Assembly (NCBI GenBank): GCA_035405645.1
Contig: DAONJL010000010.1
Span: 4,512-68,511, forward strand
Direction: 5' to 3'
Source: DAONJL01 sp035405645 [NCBI: bacterium]
GTDB taxonomy: Bacteria > JAGOBX01 > DAONJL01
DNA: 64,000 bases
Part shown: positions 39,053 to 48,975 of the stretch, one piece after another
Numbering within the stretch: position 1 is the first letter of the stretch
How the letters are laid out: each line of letters opens with the position of its first letter
Notes under the pieces: model-generated
The model's database searches: none
What the model was told of the DNA's origin: nothing
Seen by the model: only the letters and a program-made list of their open reading frames with translations
Program-made: the position numbers and the translations under genes

Positions 39053-41431
39053 TTATATATTTCTTAATTCTAATAATGCTTCTCGTGCTAATTTTACTAT
39101 TGTGTTGTCCGGATATGCGAGTGGCAATAAATGTTTGATTGCTTTCTGGCTCTTTATTTTTCGTAAGCCTATTATTGCTTTTCTCTTTATATTCGTATCT
39201 TCTTCAAATAGCATTTTTATCAATATATCTTCACATATTTCACATTTTTCATAATTACTTAATATATCTGCTATATGTCCTTTTAATGTTATTGAAAATT
39301 TATTATAATTATCTCTTATTATTTTTGGCAATACTTCTATTGGTTTGCTTAATAATTTATTTACTATATCGTGAAATTCACTATTTTCAAGTTGCTCAAT
39401 TATAAATAATAAATATCGCTTTATATTTAACTTTCCTAAAATTTCTAATGCAGTGCGTCTTACTATTATTTCACTATCCTTTAATACTCGCTGTTTTATA
39501 TCTTCTGTATAATTTTTCAATTCTAATTTCCCCATACATTCTATTGCTGCTTTTCGTATTATCCATTTTTCATTATTCAATAACCCTATTATATTTATGG
39601 AATATTTTTTTAATTTTAATTCTCCTATGTAATTTAATATTGCTACTATTATATCACTATCACCTGAATTTAATTTTTCTATTACTTTCTCCATTGGTAT
39701 ATTTGCTTTTAATTTAGTCAATGCTTCTATTGCTACTATCTGCACATTACCTGCTTCAAAATCTATATATTTTAATATATATGGTATTGCATTTCTATTA
39801 TTTAATATACCAAGGGTCTTAATTGCAAAAAATTTTACCCACATATTTTCATCTTCCAGTGCTTTGATTATATATTCATATGCTGCTGGATTGTTTTGAT
39901 AACCAAGCGCATTTGCTGTCATTTCTCGTATTTGCATATCATTATCAAATAATAATTTGCATAATGGTTCTATATATTCTTCATTTTTTATTAAAAAGCA
40001 CAATTTAATTGCTGCTTTACGTACATTTCCATTTTCATCTGAAAATGCTCTTTTTACTATTGGTATTGTATCATCCATATTGTATAATCCAAGGATATTT
40101 ATTGCATCTATTCGTTTATTATAATCACTTGATTCATACAATTTTATCGCCCATTCTTTTATCTTATCTGATATTATTATACTAAAAGCACCTACTATTG
40201 CATGCCTGATTTCTTCATTACCTTCTTCATATAATTTAAATAATTTATCTATTGCTTTTTCTGCCTGTAACCAGCCAAGCGAATAAATTGCTGTTAAGCG
40301 AACATCTAATACTTCATCATTTAATAATTCTATAACATTATCAACTGCTTCATCCAGACCAATATATCCAATTATTTTTGCACATCGCTTTCTTATCACA
40401 TAATCACTATTCTTCAAATTTTTTATTAATTCTTTTTCACATATCTTTTTTAACTCTATTATTGTTTTTTCTACTTCTTCTGCTAAATTTTCTATTTTTA
40501 AAAATTCTATCAAAAATTTACTGCTTTCTTCATCTACAAGCCAACTTAAAAAAGTAAAACAAGCACGCTGAACAAATTCGTCGTTTGAATTTGCCTGGGA
40601 TATTAATCTCTTTATAAATGTCTCACTTTTATTTTCTTCTATTATTTTTTTCAATAAATCAATCTCTTCTTCATCATTATACGATATTAATTTATTATAT
40701 ATTTGAAACAATGATGTGATTGCTGCTAAAAATAAATCTTTATCAATATTATCTTTTAAATATAAACTTAATGGTGCAATTGCTTTTACATCACCTATTT
40801 TGCCAAGGGCTATTATTATTGATTGTGCCAAAAATTCATTATTTAAATATGATATTAAATAATCAACAGCACTTGCATCTCCTATTTCACCTAATGCTAT
40901 TATTGCTGGTATTTGAATAAACATATCATCTTTTTTTAATTGGTCTAATAATATATTTACTGCAACTTTATCTTTTATTTTACCAAGTGATTCAATTATT
41001 GCATAGCGAACATTTAAATCTTCGTCATTTATATATGGTAATAAAAATTGACTTGAATTTGGTGCTGCAATAAAACCAAAAATATTTGCAACTAATATTC
41101 GAATATCAGCATTTTTTTCTTTAAATAAAGGCACTAAAAATGGTAATGCTTCTTCTCCTAATTTTACTATTGCATCAATTGCTGCACTATGAACTTCTAT
41201 CTGTTCATCTTTTAATGCTTCGATTAATTTATATATAGCACGAATATCCCGTAATTTACCTAATGAATCAACTATTGTTTTTCGAACTCGCCAACTTTTA
41301 TCATCAAATGCTGCAATTAAAGCGTCTGTTGCTTCCCGCTCTTCTATATTACCAAGCATTTCTGCTGTCTGGCGCCTTAATTCTTCATTTTCGCTTTTTA
41401 AATTATTTATAAATATCTGTAATTCATCCAT
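39053..41431 (-). CDS. Large HEAT-repeat protein within the chemosensory operon
   Basis: A 792-residue protein made almost entirely of HEAT/PBS-lyase-type repeats of about 31 residues, for example VRKTIVDSLGKLRDIRAIYK and VRLTAIYSLGWLQAEKAIDK. I estimate at least 20 units. No catalytic motif, signal peptide or membrane helix is visible. It starts 18 bases after cheW and ends 10 bases before cheR, so it is co-expressed with them. HEAT arrays are protein-binding scaffolds; a role in the chemosensory array or its output is inferred from position only. Confidence 0.85.
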   Translation of the reverse strand: MDELQIFINNLKSENEELRRQTAEMLGNIEEREATDALIAAFDDKSWRVRKTIVDSLGKLRDIRAIYKLIEALKDEQIEVHSAAIDAIVKLGEEALPFLVPLFKEKNADIRILVANIFGFIAAPNSSQFLLPYINDEDLNVRYAIIESLGKIKDKVAVNILLDQLKKDDMFIQIPAIIALGEIGDASAVDYLISYLNNEFLAQSIIIALGKIGDVKAIAPLSLYLKDNIDKDLFLAAITSLFQIYNKLISYNDEEEIDLLKKIIEENKSETFIKRLISQANSNDEFVQRACFTFLSWLVDEESSKFLIEFLKIENLAEEVEKTIIELKKICEKELIKNLKNSDYVIRKRCAKIIGYIGLDEAVDNVIELLNDEVLDVRLTAIYSLGWLQAEKAIDKLFKLYEEGNEEIRHAIVGAFSIIISDKIKEWAIKLYESSDYNKRIDAINILGLYNMDDTIPIVKRAFSDENGNVRKAAIKLCFLIKNEEYIEPLCKLLFDNDMQIREMTANALGYQNNPAAYEYIIKALEDENMWVKFFAIKTLGILNNRNAIPYILKYIDFEAGNVQIVAIEALTKLKANIPMEKVIEKLNSGDSDIIVAILNYIGELKLKKYSINIIGLLNNEKWIIRKAAIECMGKLELKNYTEDIKQRVLKDSEIIVRRTALEILGKLNIKRYLLFIIEQLENSEFHDIVNKLLSKPIEVLPKIIRDNYNKFSITLKGHIADILSNYEKCEICEDILIKMLFEEDTNIKRKAIIGLRKIKSQKAIKHLLPLAYPDNTIVKLAREALLELRNI

Positions 41432-41448
41432 TATTTTTTCTCCATTTT

Positions 41449-41946
41449 CTAATTTTTTATTAATTTTATTATTCTGGCTATATCAATTAATAATACTATT
41501 CTGTTTGGTAATTTTGCTACGCCTGTTATATATTCTTTTAATGCAGAACTCGTCATTTGCGGCGGTGGACTTATCTGATTCTTCGTTATCTTTACTACTT
41601 CTGTTATTCTATCAACTAATAATCCAACAAGTTTCCCATTTACCTCTACTACTATTATTCGCATATTTTTATCTCTTTCTATTTCTTTCATTTTAAATCT
41701 TTTCCTTAAATCAATTAATGGCACAATTTCTCCACGCAAATTTATTACTCCAATAATAAATTCCTGAACATTTGGAACTGATGTTATTTCGGTTTGTCTG
41801 ATTATTTCTTTTATTAATTTTATGTCTATACCATATTCTTCCTGTCCTAATATGAAGCCAACATACATTTCATAATCTTCTGATATTAATATTTCTTTTT
41901 CTTTTGCTTTTTTTATTTTTGTTTGTTCTGCAATTATGTTTTCCAT
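41449..41946 (-). CDS. cheW: Chemotaxis coupling protein CheW
   Basis: A 165-residue CheW that links receptors to CheA. A charged ~27-residue N-terminus precedes the two-lobed CheW fold, with YVGFILGQEEYGIDI, NVQEFIIGVINLRGEIVPLI and GLLVDRITEVVKI. The 175-base gap to cheA contains a TATAAT without a good -35 element, so it could have a weak promoter of its own. Confidence 0.95.
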   Translation of the reverse strand: MENIIAEQTKIKKAKEKEILISEDYEMYVGFILGQEEYGIDIKLIKEIIRQTEITSVPNVQEFIIGVINLRGEIVPLIDLRKRFKMKEIERDKNMRIIVVEVNGKLVGLLVDRITEVVKITKNQISPPPQMTSSALKEYITGVAKLPNRIVLLIDIARIIKLIKN

Positions 41947-42121
41947 TTTTGTTTTCTCCTTTTTATTTTATTTTTTATTTTATTTTTCTCTTTCATTAAC
42001 TGTGAAAAATTATAATCTTAATTAAATGAAACAGCACCTCTTTCTTTCTATAAAAAATTTACTTTCACAACATATCTTTTTATTAACTCGCTTATCATAT
42101 CCTGATCAGTCAATCACATAA

Positions 42122-44806
42122 TTAAGCCATTGCTGCTTGACTACTTATCATTGCTTCTTTTCGCTTCTTATTTTCATTTAATAATGCTGCTACATCAAGT
42201 ATTAATACAACATTTCCTTCGCCAAGTATTGTTGCTCCTGCTATTCCTTTTGAATTTATCATTTCTGTATCAAGCGATTTTATTACTATTTCCTGCTGTC
42301 CTAATAAACTGTCAACAATAAAGCCACATCGCTCTTCTGCTACTCCTACTATTACTATAAAGATTTTTTTCTGTTCCTTTTTCTCAATTGGTATCTTGAA
42401 AAATTCACTTAATCTTATTAATAATACTACCTGGTCTCTTAATATTACTACTTCTTCCTGTTCTTCTATTGTCTTTATTTCTTCTGGTTTTACTATTACA
42501 CTCTCTATTACCTGTGCTAATGGTATTGCAAATATCTGTTCGCCTACTTTTATTAATAATGCATTTATTATTGCAAGTGTTAATGGTAATTTTATTATAA
42601 ATTTTGTGCCTTTATCTTTTTCTGTCTCAATTTCTATTATTCCATTTAACTTCTTTATGTTCTCTCGCACTACATCCATTCCTACGCCTCGACCTGATAA
42701 ATCTGTTACTTTCTCTGCTGTTGAAAAACCTGCTCGAAAAATTATTTGTATTATTTCCTTCTCACTCATCTTCTTTAATTCTTCTTCAGTCATTATTCCC
42801 TTTTTTATTGCTGATTTCTTTATTTTTTCCGGGTCTATACCAGCACCATCATCTTCTACTTCTATTATTATATGATTGCCTTCATGAAATGCATTTAATA
42901 CTAATTTTCCCTCTTTTTTCTTTCCTTTCTTTACTCTTGTTTCTGCATCTTCTATACCATGGTCAATTGCATTTCGTATTAAATGAATTAATAGATCGCT
43001 AATTTCTTCTATTATTGTTTTATCTAATTCTGTTGTCTCACCATATATTTCTAAATTTACTATTTTGCCACGCGCTTTTGCAAGGTCGCGCACCACTCGT
43101 GGATATTTATTAAATACATTTCCTATTGGCACCATCCGTGTTTGCATTATTGCTTCGCGTAATTCATTTGTCACACGCGCCATTCGTTCTGTTGTCCCTT
43201 TTAAATCTGATATTAATAATTCATTTTCAAATTGTACCTTTAATTTATTTATTATTTGCACCAATCTCGTTCTATCTATCACTAATTCACCTACTAAATT
43301 CATCAATTTATCCAATCGCTCAATATCAACTCTTATTGTATTTGATGATAATGATGCTGGTTTTGTTACTGTTGCACTTACTTTTTCTTTTTCGCTGGCT
43401 GCAATTGGCTGCGCAGCAATATCTTTTTTTGCTTCTACTTGTTGTTCGCCCTTCACTTCTTTTACCTCACCCTTGATTACTTTTTCTTTTACATCTTCTT
43501 TTATTTTTTCTACTATTTCTTTTTCTACTTTTGCTGATACTGGCTCTTTTGCTTTCTTTATCTTTCGCTTTTTTATCTCTTCTATTGAATCTATATCCTC
43601 GCCAAATATTTCTTTTAATACTTTTATTTCATCATCTGATAATAATAAAACTACTAATTTTAAATAATATATTTCTTCTTTAAAATCTTTTATATCAGGT
43701 ATTGCTTCAAAATCTGGCGTAATCAAAATTATCTCGCCAAATAATGCTAATTTGTCCGTAAATACTTTTATTGCTTCTACATCTATTTTTTCTTCTTTTA
43801 TCATTACTTTTATTTTATATAATTTCTTATTTTTTTCATAGCCTGCTACTAATTTATTCAAATCTTCATTGTTTAGTAATTTATATAAATTATCTGGAAT
43901 TTCATATATTTTTTCTTTTATATTAATTATTGTTGAGGTAATTTGTTCGATTATTTTATACGCATTACTTAAATCAACTGTATTTGTCTTATTTTCTACA
44001 TCTGATAATAAAGCATAAAATAAATCAGAGCAACTAATTAAAAATTCAAAAACATTATTATCCAATTTTAATCTTTTACTTTTTATTGTCTCAAGGATAT
44101 TTTCAAGTTGATGGGCAAATTTTGAGATTTTCTTAAAACCAAACATTGCTGATAATCCTTTTAATGTATGCATTCTTCTAAATATATCATTTATTATTTC
44201 AGGCGAATAATTTTCTAAATCATTTCCCAACTCTTCTACATCTGATGTAAATTTATCTATTATTTCAAGTGCCTCTATTTTAAATGAGTTTAATGCTTCT
44301 TCACTTTGATATAAACTATCAACTGTTTCCTCTTCTTCTTCCTTTTTTTCTTCTTCTTTTTTCTTCGTTTCTTCTGTTCTTATCTCTATTTCTTTTTTTG
44401 GTTCTTCAAATTTACCTTCAAGTATATTTTCAAGTTTTTTTATTAAATTTTCAATATTTATATTTCCTTCACTCTGCGTCTCTTTTATTGATTTCATTAT
44501 TGCATTTATTGAATCAAGACAGGAAAAGAGAACATCAATAATATGATGTGATGGCAATAATTGTTTATTTCTGATTTTATCAAGTACATTCTCCATTTTA
44601 TGTGTTAATGAATTCAAATTCATAAAGCCCATCATTCCTGACATACCTTTTATTGTATGTGCTGACCTGAATATCTCATTTATTATTGTATCTGTATTTT
44701 CAGGAGTTTTCTCAATCTCCAATAAATTTTGCTCTAAATTTACTATATGTTCATCTGCCTCAACTAAAAAATCATCTAACATTTGTTTATCAATTTCACC
44801 ATTCAT
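42122..44806 (-). CDS. cheA: Chemotaxis histidine kinase CheA with two HPt domains
   Basis: An 894-residue kinase, longer than the ~650 of flagellar CheA. It has two HPt domains with phosphorylatable histidines H50 (RSAHTIKG) and H213 (RMHTLKGLS), separated by a K/E-rich linker. A P2-like domain (about 331-410) follows, then a K/E-rich linker, the dimerisation helix, the kinase domain with HLIRNAIDHGIE, DDGAGIDP and GRGVGMDVV, and a CheW-like tail. Multiple HPt domains are typical of pilus-type and other non-flagellar systems. It lies between cheY and cheW. Confidence 0.95.
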   Translation of the reverse strand: MNGEIDKQMLDDFLVEADEHIVNLEQNLLEIEKTPENTDTIINEIFRSAHTIKGMSGMMGFMNLNSLTHKMENVLDKIRNKQLLPSHHIIDVLFSCLDSINAIMKSIKETQSEGNINIENLIKKLENILEGKFEEPKKEIEIRTEETKKKEEEKKEEEEETVDSLYQSEEALNSFKIEALEIIDKFTSDVEELGNDLENYSPEIINDIFRRMHTLKGLSAMFGFKKISKFAHQLENILETIKSKRLKLDNNVFEFLISCSDLFYALLSDVENKTNTVDLSNAYKIIEQITSTIINIKEKIYEIPDNLYKLLNNEDLNKLVAGYEKNKKLYKIKVMIKEEKIDVEAIKVFTDKLALFGEIILITPDFEAIPDIKDFKEEIYYLKLVVLLLSDDEIKVLKEIFGEDIDSIEEIKKRKIKKAKEPVSAKVEKEIVEKIKEDVKEKVIKGEVKEVKGEQQVEAKKDIAAQPIAASEKEKVSATVTKPASLSSNTIRVDIERLDKLMNLVGELVIDRTRLVQIINKLKVQFENELLISDLKGTTERMARVTNELREAIMQTRMVPIGNVFNKYPRVVRDLAKARGKIVNLEIYGETTELDKTIIEEISDLLIHLIRNAIDHGIEDAETRVKKGKKKEGKLVLNAFHEGNHIIIEVEDDGAGIDPEKIKKSAIKKGIMTEEELKKMSEKEIIQIIFRAGFSTAEKVTDLSGRGVGMDVVRENIKKLNGIIEIETEKDKGTKFIIKLPLTLAIINALLIKVGEQIFAIPLAQVIESVIVKPEEIKTIEEQEEVVILRDQVVLLIRLSEFFKIPIEKKEQKKIFIVIVGVAEERCGFIVDSLLGQQEIVIKSLDTEMINSKGIAGATILGEGNVVLILDVAALLNENKKRKEAMISSQAAMA

Positions 44807-44817
44807 ATTTTTTCTCC

Positions 44818-45189
44818 TTATAAATTTAATATCTTTTTTACTTTTGCCTGTAATTGAAATGGTTGAAATGGTTTGACTATATAATCATTTGCGCCTAATC
44901 GCATTGCTTGCTCTTTATCATCATCGCGTCCTTCTGTTGATAATACTATTATCTGAACATCTTTATAATTTGGATTTTTTCTTAAATATCTTATAAAATC
45001 AAAACCATTCATTTCTGGCATATTCAAATCTGTTATTACTAAATCCATTTTATTATTCGCACATATCTCTATTGCTTCTACTCCATCTTTTGCTTCAAAT
45101 GTATTAATATCTGGAAATGTTTTTAATGTCATCTTAACTAACATTCGCATTGTTGCTGAATCATCTACTATCAAAATATTATATGGCAT
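44818..45189 (-). CDS. cheY: CheY-type response regulator
   Basis: A 123-residue receiver read from the ATG at 45189; 4 upstream codons (GTG start) overlap the ribosome site GGTGGGAG. It has the acidic pair in VDDSATMRMLV, phospho-acceptor in TDLNMPEMNG, STEGRDDD and the lysine in IVKPFQP. Receiver only, and 12 bases upstream of cheA, so it is the cognate target of that kinase. Confidence 0.94.
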   Translation of the reverse strand: MPYNILIVDDSATMRMLVKMTLKTFPDINTFEAKDGVEAIEICANNKMDLVITDLNMPEMNGFDFIRYLRKNPNYKDVQIIVLSTEGRDDDKEQAMRLGANDYIVKPFQPFQLQAKVKKILNL

Positions 45190-45205
45190 AATTACTCCCA
45201 CCTTT

Positions 45206-45541
45206 TTATTTAAATGTTTCTATTGCTTCCTGTTCATTATCATAAATATCAAAATACTGGTTTAATCGCGTTACATCTAATAACTGTTTTACATTTTGAT
45301 TTATTCCACAAAATTTTACCTGTCCATTTGAATTCTGTAATTGCTTTACTGTTGATATCATTAATGCTAATCCTGTTGAATCAATAAAATTTGTTTGTTC
45401 TAAATTAAATAATATTTTATCCTTCTTTTGCTCTATTATTTTTTCTATCTCCTTATTTACATCTTTTACTACATTTTTAGAAAAATTATTTTTTAGTACT
45501 ATTATTACTATACCATCCTTTTCTTTCATTGTATAATCCAT
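45206..45541 (-). CDS. STAS-domain anti-sigma factor antagonist-like protein
   Basis: A 111-residue single STAS domain. The phosphorylatable serine is S55 in NFIDSTGLALM. Proteins of this size switch partners depending on serine phosphorylation. No anti-sigma kinase is encoded in this window. A strong GGAGG precedes its start. It is the first gene of the chemosensory run, 5 bases before cheY, which suggests it works with that pathway, as in some non-flagellar chemosensory clusters. Confidence 0.85.
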   Translation of the reverse strand: MDYTMKEKDGIVIIVLKNNFSKNVVKDVNKEIEKIIEQKKDKILFNLEQTNFIDSTGLALMISTVKQLQNSNGQVKFCGINQNVKQLLDVTRLNQYFDIYDNEQEAIETFK

Positions 45542-45547
45542 TTGCTT

Positions 45548-46228
45548 TTACCTCCATTCCTTAACTATTTTATTTAAATCTTTTTTTATCTCATAATATA
45601 AACTCTTATAATAATTTATTGAATAGTAAAATACTGTTTTTAAAAAATCAAGTATTTTTTCTAAATTATTATTCAATGAATAAAAAACTAAAAGCAGAAA
45701 AAGAATATTAAATGTTATAATAATTATTGTAGAAAATATTTTGCCCTGCATTTTTATATCCTGCTGATAAAAGCGAAATTCTTTAATTAACCCAACATAA
45801 TGAAATGCTAATGTAAAACCAATTAAAAAATCTAATACATTATAAGTTGCTGAAATCATAAATGGTTTTAATATTAAAAAAAAAATTGTAAATAATGGCA
45901 AAAAATAAGGTGCAAGCGAAATAAGAAAATTCCCTGATGTATGAGTAACATTACCACCGCGCTTATCTGTTGCTTGAAATGAAAATACTCTTTTAAAAAA
46001 TAAAAATGAAACTACCATATGTGTTAATTCATGTTCAAATGTTTCTATGAAATTAAAAAAATTTTTAAATAAAATAAGATAAAGAAAAATATACGAAATA
46101 AAACCAATATAAAAATATTTATATTGCAAACTTATAAAATATTTACTAATAATTATTATTCCATTATAATTTATTGCCCAAAAAAAAGGTAATAATAAAA
46201 TTACTAATATTAATTTTATGAATTTCAT
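45548..46228 (-). CDS. Putative M50-like membrane metallopeptidase
   Basis: A 226-residue protein with about five membrane helices. A zinc-binding HExxH is at 66-70 (FEHELTHMV), just after the second helix, and NVLDFLIG further on could give the third ligand, as in intramembrane M50B-type proteases. The soluble loop FQATDKRGGNVTH follows the HELTH helix. The family is uncertain and no substrate can be named. It begins one base after the comF stop and precedes the STAS gene. Confidence 0.6.
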   Translation of the reverse strand: MKFIKLILVILLLPFFWAINYNGIIIISKYFISLQYKYFYIGFISYIFLYLILFKNFFNFIETFEHELTHMVVSFLFFKRVFSFQATDKRGGNVTHTSGNFLISLAPYFLPLFTIFFLILKPFMISATYNVLDFLIGFTLAFHYVGLIKEFRFYQQDIKMQGKIFSTIIIITFNILFLLLVFYSLNNNLEKILDFLKTVFYYSINYYKSLYYEIKKDLNKIVKEWR

Positions 46229-46229
46229 T

Positions 46230-46997
46230 TTATCTACCGTGTGCTATTGTTATTGTATCTATTCTTTTTGCACTTCCTTTTTCTTTTAATATCTTACTAC
46301 ATTCATTTATTGTTATATTTGTTGTTGATATGTCATCTATTAATAATATTTTTTTTTCTGTTAACTTTTTTTCGTTCTCTACATCAAATGCTCCTTTTAT
46401 GTTCTCTATTCGTTCGCTCCTTTTTAAATTAAATTGTGATTCTGTCTTCTTTATTCTTATTAGATAATTATCTAATACTGGTATTTTTAATACTTTTGAT
46501 ACCTCTTTTGCTATTAATAATGTTTGATTAAATCCACGTTCTTCATATTTTGTCTTATGTAATGGAACTGGTATTATATAATCAAATTGTTTATCTTTAT
46601 AAAAACTATCTTCTGTTAAATATGTTATAATAAATAAACTTAAAAACTTTTTTAAATTTGTATATCCTTTGTATTTAAAGAAGTGGATTAGTTCTTTTAT
46701 TATATCTTCGTAAAAAACAACTGAACGAAGAGAATCAAAATAGATTTTATTTTCTTTACAATCTTTACAAATTATTTTTTTCTCTTCTTCAACATAATTT
46801 TCAAATTCATCAAGTACTTTTTTACCGCATTTATAACAATATGGCGGATTTATAAATTTTATATTTTCTAATAAACAATCACTACAATAAAACTGATTGG
46901 TAATAACAGGAAAATGTTGACCACATTTTAAACAATATTGTGGATAAATAAAATCAAGTATAAAATTTATTAAATTATTATTTGAATTATAAAACAT
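46230..46997 (-). CDS. comF: ComF-family phosphoribosyltransferase-like protein
   Basis: A 255-residue ComF homologue. The N-terminal region has zinc-finger cysteines (CLKCG, YCSDC, YCYKCGKK, CKDC). The C-terminal part is PRT-like with YIIPVPLHKTKYEERGFNQ and the PRPP loop LIDDISTTNIT, where the usual TTG is TTN. In competent bacteria ComF helps take up single-stranded DNA; in others its role is unclear. It follows pgsA and is in the same run as dprA. Confidence 0.88.
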   Translation of the reverse strand: MFYNSNNNLINFILDFIYPQYCLKCGQHFPVITNQFYCSDCLLENIKFINPPYCYKCGKKVLDEFENYVEEEKKIICKDCKENKIYFDSLRSVVFYEDIIKELIHFFKYKGYTNLKKFLSLFIITYLTEDSFYKDKQFDYIIPVPLHKTKYEERGFNQTLLIAKEVSKVLKIPVLDNYLIRIKKTESQFNLKRSERIENIKGAFDVENEKKLTEKKILLIDDISTTNITINECSKILKEKGSAKRIDTITIAHGR

Positions 46998-47050
46998 AAA
47001 AAATTTTTTGAATTGTAATAAATTTGTTTAAAGTATTTTTATCCACAAAA

Positions 47051-47674
47051 TCAACCATCAAATACATCTTTATAATTTCGAAAGTAAATATAACCAGAAT
47101 AAATAGTTGTTATCATAGCAAGATAAATAAGAATAACAGGTGCATAATTACAAAAAACAAATAAATATTTTAACCATAATGGTTCTTTTATTAAATAAAA
47201 AAATTCATATTTAAAATCAGGCATAAATTGTAAAAACCATTTTTTTATTACTATTATCACAAGTATAGTAATTAATGCGATAAATTGAAATGTTGTCTTT
47301 ATTTTTCCTGATAAATTCGCTGCTATTATATTTCCCTCGCCTGCTTTTATTGTTCTTAAGCCTGTAATAAAAAATTCACGCATCAGTATCAGAATAACTG
47401 GTATTGCTGGTATATTAACAATTTTTGATTTTACTATTATTATATAACCTGCACAGGTTAATATCTTATCAGCAACAGGGTCCATTATCTTTCCAAATTT
47501 TGAAATCATTTTATATGTCCTTGCCAGCCGACCATCATATATATCTGTAATTGCTGCTATTATAAAAACTACAAGTCCATAATAATAAGTATAAACAGAA
47601 TCAATACTAAATAAAATAATAAAAATAAAAGTTAAATATAGTCGAGCAAGTGTTAAATGATTTGGTAATTTCAA
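47051..47674 (-). CDS. pgsA: CDP-diacylglycerol-glycerol-3-phosphate 3-phosphatidyltransferase, TTG start
   Basis: A 207-residue membrane enzyme of phosphatidylglycerol synthesis. I choose TTG at 47674 (MKLPNHLTLARLYL), since it fits the family's N-terminus and AAAAAGGAG lies 10 bases upstream; another in-frame TTG at 47701 overlaps the rimO stop. The CDP-alcohol transferase motif D44-x2-D47-G-x2-A-R-x8-G61-x3-D65-x3-D69 is perfect (DIYDGRLAR to DPVAD). Five to six membrane helices. The rimO-pgsA order is common. Confidence 0.93.
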   Translation of the reverse strand: MKLPNHLTLARLYLTFIFIILFSIDSVYTYYYGLVVFIIAAITDIYDGRLARTYKMISKFGKIMDPVADKILTCAGYIIIVKSKIVNIPAIPVILILMREFFITGLRTIKAGEGNIIAANLSGKIKTTFQFIALITILVIIVIKKWFLQFMPDFKYEFFYLIKEPLWLKYLFVFCNYAPVILIYLAMITTIYSGYIYFRNYKDVFDG

Positions 47675-47697
47675 ATCTTTTTTACTCCTTTTTATTA

Positions 47698-48975
47698 TCA
47701 ATAAATTTGACCAACTTTTAAATTTAAATCTTTAATTTCAGAAAGTGATATTTTAAAATTACCATCTATTTCTGGTGCCTGAAATTCTGAACGAATTAAA
47801 TATTTTTTCATTTCTTCATCATATTCATCTATTATTATATTTCTCGTATCATTTTCCCAGCGCTTACTTGCTTTTTGTATTAATTCATATTGCAATTCTG
47901 CTAATTTTTCTAATCGTCTTTCTATTATCTCTTTATTAAATTTATTATCTTTATATAAATTATAATCTTTTGAATATTTTTCAAGTGAATATTTAAAAAA
48001 ACTAAAAAAATCTATTTTTCCTTCTTTTAAAAAATTATATAGATTTTCAAAATCTTCTTCTGTCTCTTCTGGATGACCAATTATTACTGTTGTTCTTATT
48101 GATGATTTTGGTAACTCTTTTTTTATTCGTTCTATTAATTTCATTATATCATTTTTTGTATAACCACGATTCATTAATTTCAATATCTTATCTTCACTAT
48201 GTTGTATCGGTAAATCAAAATATCTACAAATTATTTTGCTATTCTTCATTAATTCTAATATTTCATAATCAAAATTTTTTGGATGCATATACATTATTCT
48301 TAACCATCGTTTTTTTCCTTTTAATTCTTTTAATATTGCTTTTACTAAATTCACTAATCCATGTTCCTCGCCTCTATCTTTTCCATAAGACATTGTATCC
48401 TGTGCTATTAATATATATTCTCTTATTCGCGATTTTTTCTCCTTTTCTTTTATCTCATTTATTATTTCACTTATTTCTTTTGATTTTAATGAACCACGAA
48501 TTGATGGTATTATACAATAATTGCAATGATTATTACAGCCCTCTGAAATTTTTAAAAATTGGATATGGTGCATAAAATATGCTATTTCTATTTTTTTATT
48601 TATTAGATTCAGCGATAACTCCTTACTTATTTCTCTTATATAATTATATAAATCTTCTTTTTCACTTAATTTAAACATTTTATCAATTAGTGGATAATCT
48701 TTTTGTAATTCTTCTTTATATAATTGGACAAAACAGCCATACAAAACTACTTTTTTTTCTGGATGTTCTGCTTTTATTTTATTGTAATATGCAATTATTT
48801 CTAAATTCTCTTCACGCGCTTCATCTATAAAACAACAGGTATTTATTATACATAAATCTGCTTCCTCTATTTTTTTTACTATCTCAACCTGAAAATCATC
48901 TATTAATTTTCTTATCATTTCTTCACTATCATATATATTTTTCCAACAGCCAAGTATTTCATAAAATACCTTCAT
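47698..48975 (-). CDS. rimO: Ribosomal protein S12 methylthiotransferase RimO
   Basis: A 425-residue radical SAM methylthiotransferase. The N-terminal cluster cysteines are C10 (LGCWKN), C47 (INTC) and C81 (YGC). The radical SAM cluster is C147-x3-C151-x2-C154 (EGCNNHCNYC). IPSIRG and the C-terminal TRAM domain with IDGNFKIS complete it, and LGC-x-KN and RSEFQAPEIDG favour RimO over MiaB. It modifies an aspartate of S12, whose gene (rpsL) is in this window. It overlaps the topA stop by 17 bases. Confidence 0.93.
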   Translation of the reverse strand: MKVFYEILGCWKNIYDSEEMIRKLIDDFQVEIVKKIEEADLCIINTCCFIDEAREENLEIIAYYNKIKAEHPEKKVVLYGCFVQLYKEELQKDYPLIDKMFKLSEKEDLYNYIREISKELSLNLINKKIEIAYFMHHIQFLKISEGCNNHCNYCIIPSIRGSLKSKEISEIINEIKEKEKKSRIREYILIAQDTMSYGKDRGEEHGLVNLVKAILKELKGKKRWLRIMYMHPKNFDYEILELMKNSKIICRYFDLPIQHSEDKILKLMNRGYTKNDIMKLIERIKKELPKSSIRTTVIIGHPEETEEDFENLYNFLKEGKIDFFSFFKYSLEKYSKDYNLYKDNKFNKEIIERRLEKLAELQYELIQKASKRWENDTRNIIIDEYDEEMKKYLIRSEFQAPEIDGNFKISLSEIKDLNLKVGQIY

